Source of the DNA: Acidobacteriota bacterium
Lineage (GTDB): Bacteria > Acidobacteriota > Terriglobia > Bryobacterales > Bryobacteraceae
Assembly: GCA_003223065.1 (NCBI GenBank)
Contig: QHXU01000351.1
Span: 1 to 8,933 of the forward strand
DNA length: 8,933 nucleotides
Reading direction: 5' to 3'
Made by a program: the position numbers and the translations under genes. The notes beneath the pieces were generated by a model that did not search any database, was not told the origin of the DNA, and worked only from the letters and a program-made list of their open reading frames with translations. Of this stretch, positions 1-6,262 are shown in pieces (position 1 is the first letter of the stretch; each line of letters begins with the position of its first letter).

Positions 1-59
1 CCCAATCAAACGACTGAACCGAGGCGTCAGAAAAGCGCAACATGAGTCCTACACTGAGT

Positions 60-65
60 TATACT
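60..65 (+). promoter_or_regulatory. Candidate -10 element upstream of the amidohydrolase
   Basis: TATACT at 60-65 matches five of six bases of the sigma-70 -10 consensus and would start transcription near 72, just before the ribosome binding site. The best -35 at 17-bp spacing (GCAACA, 37-42) matches only three of six, so this is a weak prediction. The rest of 1-90 shows no gene. Confidence 0.25.
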
Positions 66-79
66 CGACGCATCCGCCC

Positions 80-85
80 AGGAGG
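80..85 (+). promoter_or_regulatory. Ribosome binding site of the amidohydrolase
   Basis: A full AGGAGG lies five bases before the ATG at 91. It fixes that ATG as the start, and the protein then begins directly with a signal peptide. Confidence 0.8.
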
Positions 86-90
86 ATCTC

Positions 91-1674
91 ATGCTGCTTC
101 GACGAATCTGCTGCGTTTTCGCAATCGCGGTAGCGGTTTACGCTCAGGAGCGTACGAACATTGTGAGCTCGCCCGACCGCAAGCCCGGCGAAGGGGAAGG
201 GCCGTTCGACCGGATGGTGATTCGCGGCATCACGATGATCGACGGAACCGGCGCGCCGCCGCGCGGGCCGGTCGACATCGTGGTGGAAAAGAATCGCATC
301 GCGGAAGTCCGGAGCGTAGGAACGCCGAACGTTCAGATTCCCGAGCAAGGCCGTCCGCCCAAGGGGACCAAGGAAATCGACGGCACAGGGATGTACATCC
401 TGCCGGGATTCGTCGACCTGCACGTGCACACCGGCGGAGCACCCAAGGCGCCGGAAGCCGAGTACGTCCACAAGCTCTGGATGGCGCACGGCGTAACCAC
501 TGTGCGTGGCGTGCCCGCCGGCAACATGGATTGGACGCTTCATGAGCGCGAGCGGAGCGCCAAAAATCTGACTGTTGCGCCGCGCATCTTCGCGTATCAT
601 CGCCCCTTCACCGGAGAAGGCTGGAAACCGGCGCCCGTGCAGACGCCGGCGCTGGCCCGCGAGTGGGTCCGCTGGGCGGCGGATAAAGGAATCGACGGGC
701 TGAAGCTCGGCGCGCAGGATCCGGAGATCATGGCCGCGCTGCTCGACGAGGCGAAGAAGTTCGGCCTCGGCTCGACGGCACACCTCGACCAGATGGGCGT
801 CGTGAGAATGAATGCGCGCGATGCCGTTCGCCTGGGGCTCGGGACCGTAACGCATTTCTACGGAATTTTCGAATCGCTGCTCAAGGATTACACCGTCCAG
901 CCCTATCCGCTCACGCATAATTACAACAATGAGCAGGACCGTTTCGGCCAGGTGGCGCGGCTGTGGGACAAGATCTACCCGCGCGGCAGCAAGGAGTGGA
1001 ACGATTTCCTCGACGAATTCGTCCAGCGTCGGGTATTTATGGATCCGACCATGACCATCTATTCCGCAGGGCGCGATCTGGAGCGCGCGCGCGGCAAGTA
1101 CACGCTGCCTTCGCTGTGGAATTTCTACCAGCCGAACCGCGCCGATCACGGATCTTATTGGTATTACTGGACGACCGAAGACGAGTACAACTGGAAGAAG
1201 TTCTACCAGGTGTGGATGTCGCTGATCAACGACTACAAGAACAAAGGCGGGCGCGTGACCACGGGAACTGACGCCGGCTTCATCTACCAGACCTACGGAT
1301 TTGCCTACATCCAGGAGCTCGAGATGCTTCGGGAGGCGGGGTTTCATCCGCTGGAAGTGATTCGCTCGGCGACGCTTTACGGCGCCCAGGCGCTGCATGA
1401 ACCGAAGGGCAAGCCGATCGAATTCGGTATCATCCGCCCCGGCCTGCTGGCGGACCTGGTGATCGTGGACCAGAACCCGATCGAAAATCTGAAAGTTTTG
1501 TACGGGACCGGTGCTATCCGGCTAAACGACCAAACCGGGCGCTCCGAGCGCGTGGGTGGCATCAAATACACGATCAAAGACGGTATCGTATACGACGCCA
1601 GGAAGTTGCTCGCCGATGTGGCTGCGATGGTGGAGCGCGCGAAGGCCAAGTCCACCGGCACCGGCCCGGAATAA
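91..1674 (+). CDS. Secreted metal-dependent amidohydrolase
   Basis: Predicted hydrolase of the amidohydrolase superfamily (imidazolonepropionase/prolidase-like branch), 527 aa, acting outside the cytoplasm; substrate unknown. Residues 1-19 form a signal peptide (MLLRR, then a hydrophobic run ending VYA|Q). A small N-terminal beta domain (GITMIDGTGAPP, about residues 46-57) precedes the TIM barrel. Visible metal-site candidates are H111 and H113 (GFVDLHVHTGG), K205 (GLKLG, the likely carboxylated lysine), H231 (STAHLD), H255 (VTHFYG) and D394 (TGTDAG). The end of the chain (GLLADLVIVDQNPIENL) is the usual return of the beta domain. Residues 341-376 are strikingly rich in Trp, Tyr and Phe. A strong Shine-Dalgarno supports the start. 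The next gene, tatA, lies 83 bp downstream on the same strand; the paired N-terminal arginines do not make a good Tat motif. Family assignment is firm; the lysine role is inferred from the superfamily. Confidence 0.9.
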   Translation: MLLRRICCVFAIAVAVYAQERTNIVSSPDRKPGEGEGPFDRMVIRGITMIDGTGAPPRGPVDIVVEKNRIAEVRSVGTPNVQIPEQGRPPKGTKEIDGTGMYILPGFVDLHVHTGGAPKAPEAEYVHKLWMAHGVTTVRGVPAGNMDWTLHERERSAKNLTVAPRIFAYHRPFTGEGWKPAPVQTPALAREWVRWAADKGIDGLKLGAQDPEIMAALLDEAKKFGLGSTAHLDQMGVVRMNARDAVRLGLGTVTHFYGIFESLLKDYTVQPYPLTHNYNNEQDRFGQVARLWDKIYPRGSKEWNDFLDEFVQRRVFMDPTMTIYSAGRDLERARGKYTLPSLWNFYQPNRADHGSYWYYWTTEDEYNWKKFYQVWMSLINDYKNKGGRVTTGTDAGFIYQTYGFAYIQELEMLREAGFHPLEVIRSATLYGAQALHEPKGKPIEFGIIRPGLLADLVIVDQNPIENLKVLYGTGAIRLNDQTGRSERVGGIKYTIKDGIVYDARKLLADVAAMVERAKAKSTGTGPE

Positions 1675-1712
1675 TCAGGCAGGGCAGCCTGGTTTGCTAT
1701 CATGGCCAATAG

Positions 1713-1732
1713 AGGCGCCACGCGGTGCGCCT
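1713..1732 (+). other. Small hairpin in the tatA leader
   Basis: AGGCG (1713-1717) pairs with CGCCT (1728-1732) and CAC (1719-1721) with GTG (1725-1727), leaving one bulged C and a three-base loop. It ends about 13 bases before the tatA ribosome binding site. No T-tract follows, so it is not a terminator; it may be a leader structure or chance. A TATCAT -10-like hexamer lies just upstream at 1698-1703, with no matching -35. Confidence 0.3.
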
Positions 1733-1745
1733 GCATGCAAAGGAA

Positions 1746-1750
1746 GGAGG
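1746..1750 (+). promoter_or_regulatory. Ribosome binding site of tatA
   Basis: GGAGG within a purine-rich AAGGAAGGAGGAGGG stretch, seven bases before the ATG at 1758. It decides the start: an in-frame GTG at 1725 would add 11 residues before the conserved TatA N-terminus, but this Shine-Dalgarno and the family pattern favour 1758. Confidence 0.75.
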
Positions 1751-1757
1751 AGGGCAG

Positions 1758-2246
1758 ATGTTCGGTACGCTCGGCGTACAGGAGATGATCGTTATTTTCA
1801 TCGTGGCCCTCGTTCTGTTTGGGCCTAAGAAGCTTCCAGAACTTGGGAGAACGATCGGAAAGGCGATCACTGAATTCCGTCGCGCCTCGAGCGACCTTAA
1901 AGCCACGTTCGAGCGCGAAATGCAATCCCTGGAGCGGGAAAGCGAATCGCTGAAAGAAGTCACGCAATCCGCGGCGAATGATATCTCCAGCCATTCCAGT
2001 TACGAGTATCCATATTACGATTCCGGAAGTTATCTCCCGGATTCGTATGATTCCACCGCCACCAACCCATCCACGGTAAGCGCTTCCGAAGTACCGGGCG
2101 CCGAGTCACAGGGGACCACCCAAGCCGCGAGCGTTGAGCGCGCGGCCGAAGCGGCGCCGGCGGTCGAGGGCACGGTTCCTCGCACCGCGGAAGCGGGCTC
2201 GAAGTTTGAGACGCAGCCGGTGTCCGAAGCTCCCCAGCATAGCTAG
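1758..2246 (+). CDS. tatA: Sec-independent translocase subunit TatA/TatB family
   Basis: Pore-forming/recruiting subunit of the twin-arginine translocase, which exports folded proteins across the inner membrane with TatC. At 162 aa it is much longer than a typical TatA (about 60-90) and close to TatB length. Order: short N-terminus with E9, one membrane helix (residues about 9-21), the FGPKKLPELGR hinge (21-31), an amphipathic helix (about 32-56), a charged coiled-coil-like stretch (about 50-72), then a low-complexity tail. The tail has a Tyr/Ser/Asp-rich patch (81-99) and an Ala/Glu/Pro-rich end. The FGP hinge is TatA-like rather than the LGP of proteobacterial TatB. No separate tatB is visible, so this protein may serve both roles (inference). 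tatC follows 19 bp downstream, almost certainly in the same operon. Confidence 0.92.
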   Translation: MFGTLGVQEMIVIFIVALVLFGPKKLPELGRTIGKAITEFRRASSDLKATFEREMQSLERESESLKEVTQSAANDISSHSSYEYPYYDSGSYLPDSYDSTATNPSTVSASEVPGAESQGTTQAASVERAAEAAPAVEGTVPRTAEAGSKFETQPVSEAPQHS

Positions 2247-2265
2247 GCAGAGCTCGGTTTAACGA

Positions 2266-3333
2266 ATGGACGAACCCAAGGGCGGAGATTTGTCTCCGGA
2301 CCAGCACGAGTCGCACGCCTATCCGGACGAACGGCCGCCCGCCGCGCAACCGGAGGTTACGGCGCCAGAAGAGCGGGCCGTCGTCCCGGCAGGCGCCGGC
2401 GGCGGCGCCCGCACGCCCCCCGCGCGGCCGCCCTCGGAGCCGGAGGACGAGGAAGAGGGCATGCTGCGCATGTCCTTCCTGGAGCACCTGGAAGAACTGC
2501 GCCTGCGCATCATTCGCGCGCTGATGGGACTGGGAATCGCATTCGCGCTTTGCGTCGGATTCGCGAACGAGCTGTGGAAGGTTGCCAGCGCACCGGCGTT
2601 CGACGCGCTGCAGAAGATCGGAATCAAGGACGGTAAGCTCACCATCATCGAGCCGATGGAGAACTTCACCATCATCTGGTTCAAGCTGCCGTTGGTAGCG
2701 TCGCTGTTCGTCGCCTCGCCCTGGGTGTTGTACCAGGTCTGGGCTTTCATCTCGCCCGGGCTCTATAAGCGTGAGCGGAAGTGGGCGGTACCATTCGTGT
2801 TGACGACGGCCGGCTTGTTCATCACCGGCGGCATGTTCGCCTACTTTATAGCGTTCCGGTACGGGCTCGCGTTTCTGCTTGGCATCGGACTTAGCGGCGG
2901 CGTACAGCCGATGGTCACCATCACCAACTATTTCGATCTGTTTGTAAACGTGATGCTGGGCGTGGCACTGGTGTTCGAGCTGCCGGTGGTGATCTTTTTC
3001 CTCACATTGCTGCGGTTGGCCTCTCCAAAGTGGCTGCTCGCGCACTCGCGCTACGCGATTCTGGTGATCGTCATCGTCGCCGCCGTGGTAACGCCGACTC
3101 CGGATGTTTTCAACCTCATGCTCTTTGCGGTACCGATGTGTGCGCTCTACTTCGTGGGGGTCTTCGCGGGATTCCTGCTGGTAATGAAACGGGAGAATCG
3201 GAGCTTCCCGTGGGCTAAGTTTGTGATGTGGACGGCGGTCCTGCTGATCGCGATCGCCGCGGCAGCTGTGTGGCTCGCGGTCCACAGGTATCACTATCAC
3301 CTGCTGCGGCACTGGCCGTTCCTGGTGAAGTAA
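2266..3333 (+). CDS. tatC: Sec-independent translocase subunit TatC
   Basis: Multi-spanning membrane receptor of the twin-arginine translocase that binds the RR signal peptide. Core motifs are clear: SFLEHLEELRLRI (70-82, the conserved cytoplasmic N-terminus with its glutamate), SPWVLYQVWAF and PGLYKRERK (151-172), FELPVV (237-242) and the TPTPDVFN loop (277-283). Six membrane segments are expected at about 84-104, 137-158, 176-198, 225-248, 264-279 and 283-305. At 355 aa it exceeds the usual length of about 250-260: residues 1-65 are a Pro/Glu/Ala/Gly-rich hydrophilic extension, and 318-339 form a seventh hydrophobic stretch followed by a His/Tyr/Arg tail. The start at 2266 has no strong Shine-Dalgarno, whereas the in-frame ATG at 2461 follows a purine-rich GAGGAAGAGG and would give 290 aa. 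Third-position GC is high from 2266, so I keep the long form as the more likely one. Confidence 0.92.
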   Translation: MDEPKGGDLSPDQHESHAYPDERPPAAQPEVTAPEERAVVPAGAGGGARTPPARPPSEPEDEEEGMLRMSFLEHLEELRLRIIRALMGLGIAFALCVGFANELWKVASAPAFDALQKIGIKDGKLTIIEPMENFTIIWFKLPLVASLFVASPWVLYQVWAFISPGLYKRERKWAVPFVLTTAGLFITGGMFAYFIAFRYGLAFLLGIGLSGGVQPMVTITNYFDLFVNVMLGVALVFELPVVIFFLTLLRLASPKWLLAHSRYAILVIVIVAAVVTPTPDVFNLMLFAVPMCALYFVGVFAGFLLVMKRENRSFPWAKFVMWTAVLLIAIAAAAVWLAVHRYHYHLLRHWPFLVK

Positions 3334-3350
3334 GCATGGGTCGTATACAA

Positions 3351-3367
3351 GCGCGCAGTCAGCGCGC
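3351..3367. terminator. GC hairpin at the tatC/methyltransferase convergence
   Basis: GCGCGC (3351-3356) and GCGCGC (3362-3367) flank a five-base loop that includes the methyltransferase stop codon. Only 25 bp separate the two converging genes. No T-tract follows on either strand, so a role as a bidirectional terminator is a guess from position and symmetry. Confidence 0.3.
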
Positions 3368-4057
3368 CGCGGCCGCGCTGCTCTTAAAAAACCACAGCCA
3401 AAAATACTGATCCCCGGCGCCGTGCCGGTACCGCGGCTCAAAGCCGCAGCGGTAAGCCATCGCCGTTGCCTGATGGTCCGTAAACGGCACACCTAGCCAG
3501 GTATCGCCGGGTAATGTCTCAACCCGGGCATCGCCCTGCACCTGGAACTTGAACAGCGCGCCGGGGCGCAGCAGGCGATGCACCTCGCGCACGTAATTCT
3601 CGATGATCTCGCGGCTGGAGATGTGCTGGAAGACGATAGCGGAGTACGCGAAATCGAACTCGAGCGGCGGCAGGACTGAAAGATCGTAGCCGTTGTTTTG
3701 ATAGAGGTGGACGTTGGAACAATCGGCAAGGGCCGCGCGAGCCTGCGCCACCATTTCGCCGCTCACGTCGACCGCATGCACTTCTCCGAAAAGCTTCGAA
3801 AGCGCGCGTGTCAGGCGCCCGGCGCCGGAACCGATCTCGAGCACCCGCATCGCCGCCGGGTCTCTGCCCTGACAGACGTTACCCATGTCGGTGAGAATGT
3901 CCTCGGCGATCGCCTTTTCGCCTGAGGCAAAGAATTCGTGATCTGTCCAGTCCCGGCGGCTCGTGTCGACGTAGTGCCGGGCGTTCTCGCGGGCGCGTGC
4001 GTCCCAGTCGAGCCGCATCTTCTCGAGCTGTTCTTGCAGGCTGATCTGTTCGCTCAT
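3359..4057 (-). CDS. Class I SAM-dependent methyltransferase
   Basis: Predicted cytoplasmic methyltransferase of the Methyltransf_11/25 type, 232 aa; substrate not deducible. The SAM-binding motif I is VLEIGSGAG (72-80), the acidic residue ending strand beta-2 is D97 (AVDVSGEM), and the motif IV/post region is FDFAYSAIVFQHI (134-146), then HRLLRPGALFKFQ (160-172), the usual strand beta-5 region. The N-terminal 60 residues are helical and charged (ARARENARHYVDTSRRDW). The tail is aromatic (QYFWLWFF, 217-224) and ends in Ala-rich sequence. The ATG at 4057 lies only 13 nt after the 3' end of a tRNA gene on the same strand, with no clear Shine-Dalgarno. An internal Met at residue 14 is an alternative start. 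It is probably cotranscribed with the tRNA and converges on tatC. Confidence 0.85.
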   Translation of the reverse strand: MSEQISLQEQLEKMRLDWDARARENARHYVDTSRRDWTDHEFFASGEKAIAEDILTDMGNVCQGRDPAAMRVLEIGSGAGRLTRALSKLFGEVHAVDVSGEMVAQARAALADCSNVHLYQNNGYDLSVLPPLEFDFAYSAIVFQHISSREIIENYVREVHRLLRPGALFKFQVQGDARVETLPGDTWLGVPFTDHQATAMAYRCGFEPRYRHGAGDQYFWLWFFKSSAAAAR

Positions 4058-4070
4058 TCGCCGAGAGGGT

Positions 4071-4146
4071 TGGTGGACGGCATGGGATTCGAACCCACGA
4101 CCCCAGCGTTGCGAACGCTGTGCTCTCCCAGCTGAGCTAGCCGCCC
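4071..4146 (-). tRNA. tRNA-Ala (anticodon CGC), CCA encoded
   Basis: Read on the minus strand this folds into a complete 76-nt cloverleaf. The acceptor stem GGGCGGC pairs with GCCGTCC and includes the G3-U70 wobble that identifies alanine tRNAs. The D arm is GCTC/GAGC, the anticodon stem CAGCG/CGCTG with loop TTCGCAA (anticodon CGC at 4113-4111, reading GCG), the variable loop GGGTC, and the T arm GTGGG-TTCGAAT-CCCAT. The discriminator is A and the CCA end is encoded (4073-4071). A CGC-anticodon alanine tRNA fits a GC-rich genome that uses GCG codons heavily. Confidence 0.96.
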
Positions 4147-4148
4147 AC

Positions 4149-4177
4149 TTGAGGTCTTACGTTCTTCAATATATCAT
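4149..4177 (+). promoter_or_regulatory. Candidate sigma-70 promoter for speA
   Basis: TTGAGG (4149-4154, four of six -35 bases) and TATCAT (4172-4177, five of six -10 bases) are separated by 17 bp, in the short AT-rich island of a GC-rich gap. The predicted start near 4184 leaves a leader of about 105 nt before speA. Confidence 0.4.
4168..4176 (-). promoter_or_regulatory. Candidate extended -10 promoter for tRNA-Ala
   Basis: On the minus strand TG-A-TATATT forms an extended -10 element about 21 bases before the mature tRNA 5' end, implying a leader of about 14 nt. No -35 is recognisable at normal spacing, which extended -10 promoters can tolerate. It overlaps the plus-strand -10 at 4172-4177. 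Confidence 0.4.
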
Positions 4178-4190
4178 GGCACCCTTGATT

Positions 4191-4250
4191 CCCGGCCTCC
4201 GGCGCTGTGCGCCCGCTCCGCCCCACGCCTCGGGCCGGGCTTCATTTTTT
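4191..4250 (+). terminator. Terminator- or attenuator-like structure in the speA leader
   Basis: CCCGGCC (4191-4197) is perfectly complementary to GGCCGGG (4233-4239). Inside the loop sits a second hairpin, GGCGC-TGT-GCGCC (4201-4213). The outer stem is followed after five bases by six T residues (4245-4250). The outer loop is long (35 nt), so folding strength is uncertain. If real, it lies between the candidate promoter and speA and could limit read-through. The whole 143-bp gap 4147-4289 holds only this and the promoter elements. Confidence 0.3.
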
Positions 4251-4289
4251 ACTTGCCCTCGGAGCCAAATCGAAGGACACTGAAATTTA

Positions 4290-6205
4290 ATGGCTACCGC
4301 GAGAATTACCGATACCGCCCCCGTGCGTGAGCCCGCTGACCGCTGGACCACCGCCGAGGCCGCTGAGCTGTACGACGTCGCCAGTTGGGGCAAGGGCTAC
4401 TTCTCGGTCGGCAAGAATGGTCATATTTGGGTTCACCCGGACAAGGATCCGAGCCGTGGCCTCGATCTCAAGGAACTGGTCGACAACCTCCAGCTTCGCG
4501 GAATCTCGCTCCCGTTGCTGATCCGCTTCGGCGAGATCCTGCAGCACCGGCTCGGCGAAATGCACCAGGCGTTCCAAAACGCCATCAACGAGAACGGATA
4601 CCACGGCCGCTATTGCTGCGTGTACCCGATCAAGGTCAACCAGCAACGCCAGGTGGGCGGCCGTTCCAGTTCGGCCTGGAGGCGGGCTCGAAGCCGGAAC
4701 TGCTAGCCGTGCTCGCCATCGCCGACAATCAGACACCCATCATCTGCAACGGCTTTAAGGACGACGAGTACATCGAGATGGTGATGCTGGCCACGAAGAT
4801 CGGCCGGCAAATCATTCCGGTGGTCGAGAAGTACACGGAACTCGACCTCATCCTGAACCATTCGGCGCGTGTCGGCGTGCGGCCTGTGATCGGATTGCGC
4901 ATCAAGCTTGCCAGCCGGGGCTCCGGACGGTGGAAGTCGTCGGGCGGCTACAGGTCGAAATTCGGCCTGACTGTCACGGAAGCTTTGCGCGCGCTCGACC
5001 AGTTGAAGGCGGCCGGAATGGAGGATTGCCTCCAGCTTCTCCATTTTCATCTGGGGAGCCAGATCACCAACATCCGCCAGATCAAGGCCGCGGTAATGGA
5101 GGCGGCGCGCGTGTACGTGGAGCTGAAGCGCGCCGGCGCGGGTCTTTGCTACATGGACGTGGGCGGAGGACTGGGAATCGATTACGACGGGTCTCAGACC
5201 GACTTCGAATCGAGCGTCAACTACACTCTGCAGGAATACGCCAACGACGTTGTCTACCACATCCAGAGCGTGTGCGATGAAGCCGAGGTAGCGCACCCCA
5301 CCATCGTGTCGGAGAGCGGCCGCGCCGTAGCCGCCTATCATAGCGTGCTCGTCTTCAACGTGCTGGGCGTCACCGGTTTCGGCGATCACGACGCCCTGCC
5401 GGAGATCCCCGAGGACGTCGAGCAGCCGCTCATCGATCTGCAAGAGACCTTGCGCGGGCTGAGCAGCAAGAACCTGCTCGAGAGCTTTCACGATGCCCAG
5501 CAAGCGCTCGACTCCGCGCTCAACCTGTTCAGCCTGGGTTATCTGCCGCTGCAGCAACGCAGTTGGGCTGAGAGCATCTATTGGCAGATCTGCCGGCGCA
5601 TTCAGAAATTGGCCAAGGACCTCGATTATTTTCCCGAAGAGCTCGAGGGTCTGGACGGCCTGCTTTCCGATACGTATTTCTGCAATTTCTCGCTGTTCCA
5701 AAGCATGCCTGATAGCTGGGCCGTCAAGCAGCTTTTCCCCATCATGCCCATCCACCGGCTGAAAGAGGAGCCGCACCGGCACGGCATTCTTGGTGACATT
5801 TCCTGCGACTCCGACGGGAAGGTGGACCAGTTCATCGATCGCCGCGACGTGAAGAAGACGCTGCCGCTGCACTCCTTCAACAGCGAGCCCTATTTCCTGG
5901 GCGCATTTCTGGTCGGCGCCTACCAGGAAATTCTAGGCGACCTGCACAATCTCTTCGGCGATACGAACGCCGTTCACGTAAGACTCGACGAGAAAGGCGC
6001 CGTAGTGCTCGAGGCGGTGATCCGCGGCGACACCGTCCGCGACGTGCTCGATTACGTACAGTTCCAGTCCAAGGCGCTGCTCGAGCAGTTCCGGAAGGAC
6101 GTGGAGGCCGCCGTGCGTGACGGCCGCATCGGGTACGAAGAATCCGGCCTTCTGCTGCGGTTCTATGAGGACGGCCTGAACGGGTATACCTATCTAGAGC
6201 AATAG
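4290..6205 (+). pseudogene. speA: Biosynthetic arginine decarboxylase, frameshifted
   Basis: SpeA is a PLP-dependent enzyme converting arginine to agmatine, the first step of one putrescine/spermidine route. The first frame (from ATG 4290) carries the N-terminus and the PLP-lysine motif YPIKVNQQRQV (K115, codon 4632-4634), then stops at 4704-4706 after 138 aa. The rest lies in another frame from about 4655 to 6205: GRPFQFGLEAGSKPEL, HFHLGSQ (5042-5062), DVGGGLG (from 5156), SESGRAV (from 5309), the catalytic-Cys motif SCDSDG (Cys codon 5804-5806) and the C-terminal YTYLEQ. Between QRQV and GRPF homologues carry about seven more residues (as I recall, of the type VEEVLKF). Frame and gap together fit a deletion of about 22 nt rather than one miscalled base. 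Repaired, the protein would be about 644 aa, close to the 658 aa of E. coli SpeA. An AAGGA at 4273-4277 is a rather distant Shine-Dalgarno. As written, no full enzyme can be made. Confidence 0.9.
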
Positions 6206-6225
6206 GGGACGAAGCAGTTCGTCCC
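6206..6225. terminator. Perfect hairpin after speA
   Basis: GGGACGAA (6206-6213) and TTCGTCCC (6218-6225) form an 8-bp perfect stem with a four-base loop, beginning immediately after the speA stop codon. No T-tract follows, so it may be a factor-assisted terminator or an mRNA 3'-stabilising hairpin. It occupies the 57-bp gap before the FkbM gene. Confidence 0.5.
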
Positions 6226-6262
6226 TGAAGCCGGCTGGTGCAAGGGCGCAAGCCGTTTGATC

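Noticed and set aside
91..150. Amidohydrolase as a Tat substrate because tat genes are adjacent.
   Set aside because: The N-terminus has LLRRICC, which lacks the S/T-RR-x-F-L-K context, and the short signal peptide looks like a Sec type.
49..1398. Long open frame antisense to the amidohydrolase (449 codons).
   Set aside because: The translation is rich in Arg, His and Pro with no domain pattern. It mirrors the codon structure of the well-supported plus-strand gene, as is common in GC-rich DNA.
1960..3492. 510-codon open frame antisense to tatA/tatC and overlapping the methyltransferase end.
   Set aside because: The plus-strand tatA and tatC motifs are unambiguous. The antisense product is low-complexity Arg/His/Asp/Gln sequence without a fold.
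3938..4135. Plus-strand frame ending in MGFEPTTPALRTLCSPS.
   Set aside because: This is the well-known spurious peptide obtained by translating the complement of a tRNA gene; the tRNA-Ala fold explains it.
4385..4652. The upstream part of the second speA frame taken as a separate gene start.
   Set aside because: Before about 4655 this frame yields non-homologous sequence while the other frame gives the true SpeA N-terminus, so the second frame is only the displaced C-terminal part.
4645..4665. Programmed ribosomal frameshift in speA.
   Set aside because: There is no convincing slippery heptamer, SpeA is not known to use frameshifting, and about seven family residues appear to be missing, which slippage would not restore.
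4703..5872. 389-codon open frame antisense to speA.
   Set aside because: The opposite strand carries clear SpeA motifs throughout; the antisense translation shows no family signature.
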